Shown here: positions 22,991 through 30,168 of the stretch, piece after piece | Layout: each line of letters begins with the position of its first letter | Position numbering within the stretch: position 1 is the stretch's first letter | IMG/VR virus record: IMGVR_UViG_3300021368_000900 | Span: 1-35,853 of that record | From: a virus | Strand: one strand, 5' to 3' | DNA: 35,853 nt | Made by a program: the position numbers and the translations under genes | Notes under the pieces: generated by a model | Told to the model about the DNA's origin: nothing | What the model saw: the letters and a program-made list of their open reading frames with translations, nothing else | Databases searched by the model: none

Positions 22991-23848
22991 ATGGCAAAAG
23001 AACATTTTAAGTTTGACTTCGAGCCGTGGATGGCAGAGGAGTTAATCCATAGAGATGATTGGGAGGATTGGTATGAAGCAATGTGCGAAATCCTTCCTCT
23101 ATGGGAAGTAGATACAATCGAACGTGTAGCAATGTTTGTTGCACAATGTGGACATGAAAGCGGTGGCTTTAGAGTATTAAGTGAAAACTTAAACTATAGT
23201 GCAAAAGCTCTTAACACTATATTCCCTAAATACTTTAAAAGAGCAGGAAGGGATGCAAATGAGTATCACAGACAGCCTGAAAAAATTGCAAACGTTATTT
23301 ACGCAAATAGAATGGACAACGGTGACACCGATTCCGGTGACGGCTGGATGTTTAGAGGCGGAGGTATTCTTCAGCTTACCGGACGTTACAACTACACAAA
23401 GTTCGGCAAAGAAGTAGATATGTCACCTGAAGAAGCAGTAGACTATGTACGTACCAAAAAAGGTGCGCTCGACTCAGCGTGTTGGTTCTGGGACACAAAT
23501 GGCATTAATAGGTACTGTGATGATATGGATGTTGTAGGTGCAACAAAGCGTATTAACGGTGGCACTATTGGTTTAGACGATCGTAAGAAACACTATCTTC
23601 ATGCAATGGATGTATTAGGCGGCGATTACGAAGAACCTGAAGAGCAAGAACTTAACTTAAATCAAACTATACGTAAAGGCAGCAGAGGGCCATTAGTTGC
23701 AGAGGTACAAGAAAAACTTGATATTTCTCCAGCAGACGGTATCTTTGGTCCAGGCACAGAGCGCATTGTAAAAGAATGGCAAAGTGCAAATGGACTTGTT
23801 GCTGACGGCATAGTAGGACCCAAGACATTGGGAAAATTACTAGGGTAG
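22991..23848 (+). CDS. Endolysin: GH19 lysozyme/chitinase-type domain plus PG-binding domain
   Basis: The 285-residue enzyme has a GH19 catalytic domain (residues about 30-212): AQCGHESGGFRVLSENLNYS with catalytic Glu56 and likely second acid Glu65, FPKYFKRAG, YANRMDNGDTDSGDGWMFRG, GGGILQLTGRYNYTKFG, and INGGTIGLDDR near 188-198. A linker EEPEEQELN leads to a C-terminal peptidoglycan-binding domain of the PGRP/PG_binding_1 type (KGSRGPLVAEVQEKL, DGIFGPGTERIVKEWQ, DGIVGPKT, about 229-285). It should cut the glycan strands of peptidoglycan to lyse the cell. No signal peptide, so it needs a holin. An in-frame start with AAAAGGA upstream is used. Confidence 0.93.
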   Translation: MAKEHFKFDFEPWMAEELIHRDDWEDWYEAMCEILPLWEVDTIERVAMFVAQCGHESGGFRVLSENLNYSAKALNTIFPKYFKRAGRDANEYHRQPEKIANVIYANRMDNGDTDSGDGWMFRGGGILQLTGRYNYTKFGKEVDMSPEEAVDYVRTKKGALDSACWFWDTNGINRYCDDMDVVGATKRINGGTIGLDDRKKHYLHAMDVLGGDYEEPEEQELNLNQTIRKGSRGPLVAEVQEKLDISPADGIFGPGTERIVKEWQSANGLVADGIVGPKTLGKLLG

Positions 23849-23853
23849 GTGGT

Positions 23854-24351
23854 ATGGGTGCCAAATTAGCAATCGTATTTTTCTTTTTAATGGCAGGCAT
23901 GGCAGCTGCTGGTGCGTGGTATTATAATGACACACAAGAGCGTATTGCAATTCTGCAGGAAAATAATGCTAAGTTAGAGACAGCCGTACAAACCAATGAA
24001 CAAGCTCTTGTAGCACAACAGGCTGCATTTCAAAGTATGCAAATAGAAAATGCAAGATTACAAACTGAATGGAAAGCAATAAGTGATCGTAATAGAGCTT
24101 TAGAAGATAGACTGTCGCGACATGATATAGGAGCCGCGGCAGTTGCTAAACCAGGGCTTACTGAAAAAGTATTAAACGGTGCAACTTCAAATGTGCAGCG
24201 TTGTTTAGAAATAATGAGTGGGGCGGAACTGACAGATAAAGAAAAGTCAGCAACAAAGCCAAGTGAAATTAATCCTGAATGTTGGAGAACAGCAAATCCT
24301 AACTTTGATCCTAACATTCAAAGCGATGCTTGGAAAAGGAAGAATTTATGA
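23854..24351 (+). CDS. Inner-membrane spanin-like protein (i-spanin/Rz candidate)
   Basis: The 165-residue protein starts with one hydrophobic segment (about 5-24, AIVFFFLMAGMAAAGAWYY) followed directly by a long coiled coil (about 28-90: ERIAILQENNAKLETAVQTN and onward to RALEDRLSRH). This is the layout of Rz-type i-spanins, which span the periplasm and fuse inner and outer membranes after peptidoglycan loss. The C-terminus is polar with Cys at about 115 and 141. It overlaps the next lipoprotein gene by ATGA, the usual Rz/Rz1 neighbourhood, and follows the endolysin. Spanins are poorly conserved, so the call rests on topology and context. A plain coiled-coil membrane protein cannot be excluded. 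Confidence 0.65.
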   Translation: MGAKLAIVFFFLMAGMAAAGAWYYNDTQERIAILQENNAKLETAVQTNEQALVAQQAAFQSMQIENARLQTEWKAISDRNRALEDRLSRHDIGAAAVAKPGLTEKVLNGATSNVQRCLEIMSGAELTDKEKSATKPSEINPECWRTANPNFDPNIQSDAWKRKNL

Positions 24352-24800
24352 AACTCATAACAATTTTAGTTGCGACACTATTATTAGTAGGATGCACATC
24401 AACTCCGAGACAAATAGAAATAAGTGCCAAGCCAATTGATAAGCCAGCACTAGTTTTACCTCCTGTAGAACAACTACGTCTAAAGGACGTAGAATGGATT
24501 GTAATTAACAAAGAAAATGCTGAAGAAGTTTTTGCCAAATTAATTAAGGACAAAAAAGACCCTGCTTTAATTGCATTGACAGATGACGGTTATGAAAAAC
24601 TATCGTTAAACATGAGTGATATAATGGTGTTATTACAACAGCAAAAAGAAATAATTGCTGCCTATCAAAACTACTACGAACAATCCGAAAAAGCATTAGA
24701 AGATGCCAATCAACAAATTGAAAATGCACAAGTAGAAGTTGAAGCAGAAAATAGCAGACCTGCAGAATCTACATTAGATAAGCTAAACCCATTTAAATAA
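24348..24800 (+). CDS. Lipoprotein, outer-membrane spanin-like (o-spanin candidate)
   Basis: The start is ATG 24348, after AAAGGAAGA, overlapping the i-spanin stop; an upstream in-frame start at 24330 adds six residues and breaks the signal peptide. The product is 150 residues: MKLITILVATLLLVGC shows a basic n-region, hydrophobic core and lipobox LLVG|C16, so it is probably acylated and sorted to the outer membrane. A polar periplasmic part follows, with a coiled coil near 95-140 (LLQQQKEIIAAYQNYYEQSE, ALEDANQQIENAQVEVEAEN). Paired with the i-spanin-like gene it would complete a membrane-fusion complex. It is longer than classic Rz1, which is a caution. Confidence 0.62.
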   Translation: MKLITILVATLLLVGCTSTPRQIEISAKPIDKPALVLPPVEQLRLKDVEWIVINKENAEEVFAKLIKDKKDPALIALTDDGYEKLSLNMSDIMVLLQQQKEIIAAYQNYYEQSEKALEDANQQIENAQVEVEAENSRPAESTLDKLNPFK

Positions 24801-24803
24801 ATA
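24796..24803 (+). promoter_or_regulatory. T4-type late promoter motif AATAAATA, leaderless geometry
   Basis: AATAAATA overlaps the stop codon of the lipoprotein gene and ends only five bases before the ATG at 24809. With the usual six-base offset the transcript would begin at or next to the A of the start codon; no ribosome site is present. Confidence 0.55.
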
Positions 24804-24808
24804 TCTGT

Positions 24809-25285
24809 ATGCTTAGGAAATTTCTTCCGGCCATCCTTGTGGCACTATCTGCTTGTCAGACAATAAATGCCTCGCCTCTTGATAGAGCAAAAGGTTTTAT
24901 AGGATTGACTGAAACAAAAGACAGACAAGAAATAAAACAACTTGTAGGTGTAGATCCAGTGCGTACTGAATGGTGTGCAGCATTTGTTAATGCAATGTTG
25001 AATAATGCAGGAATTCCTGGTAGTGAAAGTGTATCGGAATATCCTTTAATGGCGAGAAGTTTTTTAGATTGGGGCGAAGAAGTACATTATACAAAAATAC
25101 AGTACGGAGACATAGTAGTATTTCCAAGAGGAAATGAAGGATGGAAAGGGCACGTAGGGTTTTATGTAGGCACGTACCCACCTTCGGGCGAATGGATAAT
25201 ACTAGGTGGCAATCAAAATAACCAAGTAAAATACAGTTTATATTATCCCGGTCGTGCGATAAGTATTAGGCGTCATATAGAATAA
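24809..25285 (+). CDS. Exported CHAP/NlpC-like (TIGR02594-type) peptidoglycan peptidase, possibly lipoprotein
   Basis: The 158-residue product has a signal peptide (MLRKFLPAILVALSAC) with a lipobox-like LSA|C16; cleavage after residue 21 by the ordinary peptidase is the alternative. The mature part has a cysteine-peptidase layout: Cys56 in RTEWCAAFVNAML, then YGDIVVFPRG, His115 in GHVGFYVG and Asn135 in LGGNQNNQV. This matches the TIGR02594/CHAP-like group, which cut peptidoglycan stem peptides or amide bonds. Having both this and the GH19 endolysin gives two cleavage specificities, one exported independently of the holin. There is no ribosome site; a late promoter ends five bases before the ATG. 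The substrate is inferred. Confidence 0.82.
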   Translation: MLRKFLPAILVALSACQTINASPLDRAKGFIGLTETKDRQEIKQLVGVDPVRTEWCAAFVNAMLNNAGIPGSESVSEYPLMARSFLDWGEEVHYTKIQYGDIVVFPRGNEGWKGHVGFYVGTYPPSGEWIILGGNQNNQVKYSLYYPGRAISIRRHIE

Positions 25286-25288
25286 ATA
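25281..25288 (+). promoter_or_regulatory. T4-type late promoter motif AATAAATA
   Basis: AATAAATA overlaps the previous stop codon and ends 20 bases before the ATG at 25309; the leader holds TAGGAGGG as a strong ribosome site. Confidence 0.7.
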
Positions 25289-25308
25289 CAACATAGTAGG
25301 AGGGTACT

Positions 25309-25605
25309 ATGTGGGAAATGATTGAACGTATGGCAAGCGATAGACTGTGGATTTACACAGCACTTGCAGGTTCACTGTTTGGTGCGGCATTTTTGTTTTG
25401 GTTTAAAGACACAAGAATGGCAACATGGGCAGTAAGTAAATTTGATGCAACATTAGAATATCTAGCAATACGTTGGGGATGGACCTGGCTACAAAACGAT
25501 CCAAATGCTTGGCGTGTAAAGTATCCTAAAATAACATCAAAAATAGATGAAATAGAAAAACGTTTAGAGAAATTGGAGGGCAAAAATGCCAAGAAGAAAA
25601 CTTGA
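25309..25605 (+). CDS. Single-pass membrane protein with C-terminal helix (98 residues)
   Basis: One transmembrane segment lies at about 13-32 (LWIYTALAGSLFGAAFLFWF); the rest is cytoplasmic or periplasmic, with aromatic-rich YLAIRWGWTWLQNDPNAW and a charged coiled coil at the end (SKIDEIEKRLEKLEGKNAKKK). It is expressed from its own late promoter with GGAGGG, in the lysis cassette and overlapping the holin candidate by 20 bases. It may be a holin partner, an antiholin or a further spanin-like factor; no family signature decides between these. Confidence 0.7.
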   Translation: MWEMIERMASDRLWIYTALAGSLFGAAFLFWFKDTRMATWAVSKFDATLEYLAIRWGWTWLQNDPNAWRVKYPKITSKIDEIEKRLEKLEGKNAKKKT

Positions 25606-25951
25606 AGACTTAGATGTTCCAGCAGAAAAGCATGACGCAGAAGTAGTAGTTCCAGCAAGTTCAGAAGGTGCTACTAAAAAAGTGAAGCTAGATTTAGAAG
25701 TAGATACAAGTGTTAAAGACCTAGGACCTAATCCTTATGCAAAAATAATACATTTAGCTAAAGCAGTAGATGCTTGGAGAATTTTCCCTCGTATTTTTAT
25801 TACTGTTTACATAATATTACTTTACAAATGTGTTATTTGGTATATGGACTTACCAGACCCGACTATGGAGCAATCAGGACTAATAAGTGTAGTAGTCGGT
25901 GCAGGTGCTGCTTGGTTCGGACTATACGCCGGAACTAGCAAGAAAGGCTAA
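25586..25951 (+). CDS. Holin candidate, two-TM protein (121 residues)
   Basis: The N-terminal 55 residues are hydrophilic and charged, followed by two hydrophobic segments at about 68-86 (RIFITVYIILLYKCVIWY) and 97-116 (GLISVVVGAGAAWFGLYAG), separated by an acidic turn (MDLPDPTMEQS), and a basic tail TSKKG. This resembles small phage holins that form lesions in the inner membrane and release the endolysin. Context supports it: GH19 endolysin and spanin-like genes lie just upstream. The start has GGAGG at 25575-25579. Holins have few conserved residues, so this is topology plus context. Confidence 0.6.
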   Translation: MPRRKLEDLDVPAEKHDAEVVVPASSEGATKKVKLDLEVDTSVKDLGPNPYAKIIHLAKAVDAWRIFPRIFITVYIILLYKCVIWYMDLPDPTMEQSGLISVVVGAGAAWFGLYAGTSKKG

Positions 25952-25971
25952 TATAACACGCTAAGTACAGT

Positions 25972-26781
25972 ATGGACCATTATAGTGTACTTGGCGTAAA
26001 TAGAACAGCCTCTGACAAAGAAATAAAACAAGCATATAGAAAACTTGCTATGGAGCATCATCCTGATCGTACAGGTGGTGACGATACCAAATTTAAACAA
26101 ATAAACGAAGCATACGATGTTTTAAAAGATCCACAAAAAAAAGCAGCGTATGATAATCCACAAGCACAGTTCAATTCAAATGCCTTTAGTGATAATTTTG
26201 GAAATTTTAATGATATATTTTCCAATATGTTCGGAGGAGGATTTCAACAAAGACACGGACCAAGAAACAAGGATATTTCTATACCAGTAAAACTTAGTCT
26301 AGAAGAAGTATTCAGTGGAAAAAATTTAAGACTAAGATATAAAACAACAAGAGGTATAGAAGAGGCTGAGGTTACTATTCCCCCTTACATCCAAAACGGT
26401 CAAACTGTTCAGTTTAGAGGATTAGGAGATAACGCAGTATCTGATTTTCCTAGAGGCAATTTAAATGTCCTAGTAAATTACATAAGACATCATTATTGGA
26501 ACATTGATGGTCCCCATTTAAAAGCTAAAGAAACAATTCCATTAATTAGTTTATTAAAAGGCACACACATATTTGTAAAATCGTTAGAAGGCAGTGATAT
26601 AAAAGTTAATATTCCAAGAGGCACAAAACCTGGAACCACATTAAGTATAACAGGACACGGGTTACCACTTAACAATAGACAACGTGGAAATGCGTATATT
26701 AAAATAGACACTGTGATGCCAAAGTTAACCGAAATGCAATTACTACAATTAGAAAACATTTTTGGTTACCAGTCCAATTGA
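25972..26781 (+). CDS. DnaJ-family co-chaperone (Hsp40, zinc-finger-less CbpA type)
   Basis: The 269-residue protein starts with a J-domain (1-62: YSVLGVNRTASDKEIKQAYR, HPD at 30-32, INEAYDVLKDPQKKAAYD) that would stimulate DnaK ATPase. A Gly/Phe/Asn linker (about 63-95, ending MFGGGFQQ) and a two-part C-terminal substrate-binding domain follow (DISIPVKLSLEEVFSGKNLR, TIPPYIQNGQTVQFRGLGDN, then VNIPRGTKPGTTLSITGHGL). It lacks the four CxxCxGxG zinc repeats, so it is class II, like CbpA, and lacks the final dimerisation end of full DnaJ. It shares its neighbourhood with clpA and probably recruits host DnaK to phage proteins. No clear ribosome site precedes the ATG. Confidence 0.93.
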   Translation: MDHYSVLGVNRTASDKEIKQAYRKLAMEHHPDRTGGDDTKFKQINEAYDVLKDPQKKAAYDNPQAQFNSNAFSDNFGNFNDIFSNMFGGGFQQRHGPRNKDISIPVKLSLEEVFSGKNLRLRYKTTRGIEEAEVTIPPYIQNGQTVQFRGLGDNAVSDFPRGNLNVLVNYIRHHYWNIDGPHLKAKETIPLISLLKGTHIFVKSLEGSDIKVNIPRGTKPGTTLSITGHGLPLNNRQRGNAYIKIDTVMPKLTEMQLLQLENIFGYQSN

Positions 26782-26806
26782 CATTACAACAATTTTATGT
26801 TAAAGT
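26778..26806 (+). promoter_or_regulatory. Sigma-70-type promoter TTGACA-17-TAAAGT
   Basis: A perfect -35 TTGACA (overlapping the dnaJ stop codon) and exactly 17 bases lead to TAAAGT (4 of 6 matches). It precedes the clpA TTG start at 26837 by 30 bases with CAGGAGC as ribosome site. Confidence 0.65.
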
Positions 26807-26836
26807 AAATACAATAATAAAACAGGAGCATTTATT

Positions 26837-29089
26837 TTGGTAGAGCCAAGTAACGAACTACAAGCAGTATTTGATAAAGCAATTAAAGACGCACAAAAAT
26901 TGAGACACGAATATGTAACAGTAGAACATCTATTGTTCAGTATGCTTTGCGAAAAGAATTTTGCACAACTTTTAATAGGGTTCGGTGCAGAAGTAGATTT
27001 TATCAAATCTAGTTTAGAACATCATCTTAAGAATGCAGAAGAAATTAAAATTATCGAAGATGGTGAGCCAAAGAAATTCAAACCTAAAAAAACACAAACT
27101 GTAGAACGTATCTTAAATCGTGCGTTTACACAAGTTTTATTCAACGGTCGTAATACTATTCAGCTTCAGGATGTTATGAGTAGTATACTTGCAGAAAAGA
27201 AAACACCTGCTTGCTACTACTTAAATAAAGGCGGAGTTGATAAAGAAGCATTTAACGAATATGTAAGTAATGAAGTTGCAGAAGAAGCAGAAGATTCAGA
27301 AACTAATAGCCAAGCACAAAAGGCTCTACGTGCATTTACTACTGATCTAAATGCTCAAGTTAAAAAAGGAAAAATTGATCCAGTAATCGGACGTTCTGAA
27401 GAACTAGACAGTATTGCACTTGCTCTAGGACGCAGAAATAAGAATAACGTCTTACTTGTAGGTGACCCTGGAGTTGGTAAAACTGCTATTGCAGAAGGCT
27501 TATCATGGAATATTGTAAATGGCAATGTTCCGCCTTTCTTAGCAGAATATGAAGTATATAATTTAGACATCGGCGCAATGCTTGCAGGCTCCAAGTACCG
27601 AGGTGATTTTGAGGAGCGGTTTAAATTAGTGCTTCATGCACTTACAAAGAAAGACAAAGCCATCATGTTTGTAGATGAAGCTCACATGATGAACGGTGCA
27701 GGTGCTGGCGGAGGTAATAGCTCAAACGATTTAGCAAATATGCTGAAGCCAGCTCTCACTAAAGGCAATCTTAAAGTTGTTGCATCAACAACTTGGGAAG
27801 AATACAGAAAATACTTTGAATCAGATAGAGCATTAATGCGTAGATTCCAAAGAGTTACAGTTGAAGAGCCTAGTGAATCCGTAACTAAAGATATTCTAAA
27901 CGGCATCAAACAATACTACGAAGAATATCATAATGCAACAATTACCGAAGAAGCTATTGATGCTAGTATTAAACTTAGTGTAAAATATCAGCCAGACAAA
28001 AAACTTCCTGACAAAGCAATTGATCTAATTGATGCTGCTTGTTCTAGATTTAATTTGATCGAGTTTGAAGGTGACAAAATTGTAAGCGAAAAGAACATTC
28101 AATTTGAGCTTGCAAAGTATGTTAAATTGCCACCTGAACAGGTTGCTGAAAAAGAAACAGAAAATCTTGCTAATTTAGAAAAGAATATGAAGTCTGTTGT
28201 TTATGGACAAGATGAAGCTATCGAAAATATTGTTGACAAAATCCTTGTTGCCCAAGCAGGGCTAAAAGCACCAACAAGCCCGATTGGTTCATTTGTGTTT
28301 ATGGGGCCAACAGGTACTGGTAAAACAGAAACTGCAAAACAACTTGCTTCACATTTAGGAGTAGAGCTTGTAAGATTTGATATGAGTGAATATCAAGAAA
28401 AACACTCTGTCGCAAAACTTATTGGTTCGCCTCCAGGCTATGTTGGGCATGAAGAAACTAGTGGATTATTAATTGAAAAACTACAAGAAAATCCTAACTG
28501 TGTGTTATTGCTAGACGAAATTGAAAAAGCTCACCCAGACGTGTCTCAGATCCTTTTGCAGATTATGGACAACGGAAAAGTAACAAGCTCAAATGGCAAG
28601 GAAGCAGATGCTAGAAATAGTGTTCTTATATTAACAACTAATTTAGGTGCTAAGGAAGCTGAAAAGAATACTATCGGGTTTGGCAATGATAATGATAACG
28701 AGTATGATGATAAAGAACTTAAGAACTTTTTTGCTCCTGAGTTCCGTAACAGATTAGATGCTACAATTACATTTGCAAAACTTGGTAAAGAAACAATGAT
28801 GAAAATTGTTGGCAAGTTCTTGTTAGAATTAAAAACAATGGTCAAAGATAAAAATGTTAAAATTACCATTTCCGATGATGCATTAGACTACCTTGTAGAA
28901 AAAGGCTTTGATCCTAAAATGGGAGCAAGACCTTTACAACGTGTTATTGACAAGGAAATTAAACGTCCTCTATCAAGAGAATTACTTTTTGGAAATCTTA
29001 AAGATGGGGGTGTAGTAGAAATTGTGCATGATGCAGATGAAAATACTATATCTTTAAGAACCGGAGAGATTTTAGTTGAAGAAGTTTAA
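26837..29089 (+). CDS. clpA: ClpA-type AAA+ unfoldase with IGF loop
   Basis: This 750-residue Hsp100 protein has an N-domain (about 1-145), first AAA module with Walker A GDPGVGKT (209-216) and Walker B D280/E281 in MFVDEAH, and second module with Walker A GPTGTGKT (490-497) and Walker B D560/E561 in LLLDEIEKAH. Pore loops GSKYRGDFEERF and GSPPGYVGHEE are present. There is no long coiled-coil middle domain, so it is ClpA-like, not ClpB-like. IGF at 613-615 (KNTIGFGNDND) is at the ClpP-docking loop position. It could therefore couple to host ClpP and degrade chosen proteins; the phage shows no clpP. The start is TTG (CAGGAGC upstream), under a sigma-70-like promoter. Confidence 0.95.
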   Translation: MVEPSNELQAVFDKAIKDAQKLRHEYVTVEHLLFSMLCEKNFAQLLIGFGAEVDFIKSSLEHHLKNAEEIKIIEDGEPKKFKPKKTQTVERILNRAFTQVLFNGRNTIQLQDVMSSILAEKKTPACYYLNKGGVDKEAFNEYVSNEVAEEAEDSETNSQAQKALRAFTTDLNAQVKKGKIDPVIGRSEELDSIALALGRRNKNNVLLVGDPGVGKTAIAEGLSWNIVNGNVPPFLAEYEVYNLDIGAMLAGSKYRGDFEERFKLVLHALTKKDKAIMFVDEAHMMNGAGAGGGNSSNDLANMLKPALTKGNLKVVASTTWEEYRKYFESDRALMRRFQRVTVEEPSESVTKDILNGIKQYYEEYHNATITEEAIDASIKLSVKYQPDKKLPDKAIDLIDAACSRFNLIEFEGDKIVSEKNIQFELAKYVKLPPEQVAEKETENLANLEKNMKSVVYGQDEAIENIVDKILVAQAGLKAPTSPIGSFVFMGPTGTGKTETAKQLASHLGVELVRFDMSEYQEKHSVAKLIGSPPGYVGHEETSGLLIEKLQENPNCVLLLDEIEKAHPDVSQILLQIMDNGKVTSSNGKEADARNSVLILTTNLGAKEAEKNTIGFGNDNDNEYDDKELKNFFAPEFRNRLDATITFAKLGKETMMKIVGKFLLELKTMVKDKNVKITISDDALDYLVEKGFDPKMGARPLQRVIDKEIKRPLSRELLFGNLKDGGVVEIVHDADENTISLRTGEILVEEV

Positions 29090-29747
29090 TTCACCTAAAA
29101 AATATTATGAGAAATATTGGTATAAACTAGAATTTTTTAATAGCATAGCGCATATTTTTAGAGATAAAAATTTTGCCTATGCTAGATCTATGCTAGAAAG
29201 TATTCAACACGAATATGATAAGGGAACTGAACTTATACTGCGAAAAGCATATATAGAAATTCCAGTAAGTATGGAAGACTTTTTGGATGCAAAATACCTT
29301 TTACAAAAACTAAGCCAAACTAAAACAGATTACATGATTAGAATAGAAATGGGATCTATTAGTTTATATGCCAATAGTCCTAAGTTTTTATTTGGCATAT
29401 CTGACAAACTTTATAAAGAATGCAAATACTACAGCCCAAGTGATAATTTAAAAGACCTAATAAACGAAATCCCAAGAGTAGCTATATTAAAAAGACCTAC
29501 TGATTTTAAGTATAGAGTTACTTTAAAAAACAGAGTAAGTACAGATTTTGCAGCATGGATTGATGCAAATAGGGATAAAATTAAAATAGGTACTCGTGCA
29601 TATGAATATATTAAAACATCAGGGTTTTGTCATGGTTACTATTTTTATGTAAAAAGTCCAAAAGTACTATCTTTATTAAATATTTTCATAGGTAACAATA
29701 TCCGTAAAATTGAAGAAGTAGTTGTTGACCCTACTATTGATAAATAG
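29076..29747 (+). CDS. Hypothetical basic protein (223 residues), TTG start
   Basis: Not recognised. It overlaps the end of clpA by 14 bases in another frame, starting at TTG (MKKFNSPKKYYEKYWYKLEF) with GGAGAG upstream at about 29062-29067. It is rich in Lys, Tyr and Phe, with aromatic helices in the N-terminal half, RVAILKRPTDFKYRVTLKNR in the middle, and a C-terminal YIKTSGFCHGYYFYVKSPKV. It may bind nucleic acid, given its high positive charge. The coupling to clpA suggests possible co-function as an adaptor, but this is only from position. A late promoter lies in its last bases. Confidence 0.72.
   Translation: MKKFNSPKKYYEKYWYKLEFFNSIAHIFRDKNFAYARSMLESIQHEYDKGTELILRKAYIEIPVSMEDFLDAKYLLQKLSQTKTDYMIRIEMGSISLYANSPKFLFGISDKLYKECKYYSPSDNLKDLINEIPRVAILKRPTDFKYRVTLKNRVSTDFAAWIDANRDKIKIGTRAYEYIKTSGFCHGYYFYVKSPKVLSLLNIFIGNNIRKIEEVVVDPTIDK
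29739..29746 (+). promoter_or_regulatory. T4-type late promoter motif GATAAATA, leaderless geometry
   Basis: GATAAATA ends five bases before the ATG at 29752, the same spacing as at 24796-24803. No ribosome site lies between them, so the transcript would be leaderless. Confidence 0.6.
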
Positions 29748-29751
29748 TAGT

Positions 29752-30159
29752 ATGCCGAGTAATAGTATAGATATTTTAACACAGAACACACATCCAGATG
29801 ATAGCACTGTTACGACAGTAACTGGTGACCAATATCGCGGGGATGGGTATTACGGCCGCTCAGACGGTCTACACACCATGCAAGCAAATCTTAACGGATT
29901 TGTAGGCAAGATTGAGATTCAAGCAACACTAGCTGTTAACCCTACAGCAGATGACTGGTTTACTGTAGAGCTAGGTACTGGTGGATTATCTGTAGATACC
30001 ACAGGACTTATTTCAGAAGAAAACATAACTTTTATAGAATACACTGATGCAACTACAAATACTAAAACATACAACTTTACCGGCAATTATGTATGGATTA
30101 GAGCTTATGTATCTAATTGGACTACAGGTACAGTAAATTATATCAAGTTAAATCATTAA
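29752..30159 (+). CDS. Virion structural protein candidate (135 residues)
   Basis: The start at 29752 (MPSNSIDILTQNTHPDD) is set by the late promoter just upstream; a frame start at 29722 would precede the transcript. It is beta-rich and acidic, with GDGYYGRSDGLHTMQANLNG, FVGKIEIQATLAVNPTADDW and NYVWIRAYVSNW. I recall proteins of this pattern (GxYG-DG-HT, GFVGxIxIxxTLA-P-DW) in marine T4-like phages among structural genes. It opens the second adhesion block and is followed within ten bases by a fibre gene. Its exact place in the virion is not known. Confidence 0.75.
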   Translation: MPSNSIDILTQNTHPDDSTVTTVTGDQYRGDGYYGRSDGLHTMQANLNGFVGKIEIQATLAVNPTADDWFTVELGTGGLSVDTTGLISEENITFIEYTDATTNTKTYNFTGNYVWIRAYVSNWTTGTVNYIKLNH

Positions 30160-30168
30160 GGTGGGCAA

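Noticed and set aside
24330-24347. Upstream start adding six residues to the lipoprotein
   Set aside because: It would precede the signal peptide with acidic residues and sits inside the i-spanin gene without a ribosome site; ATG 24348 gives a proper signal peptide.
24619-24625. TATAAT inside the o-spanin-like gene
   Set aside because: No -35-like hexamer at the right distance and no gene start close downstream.
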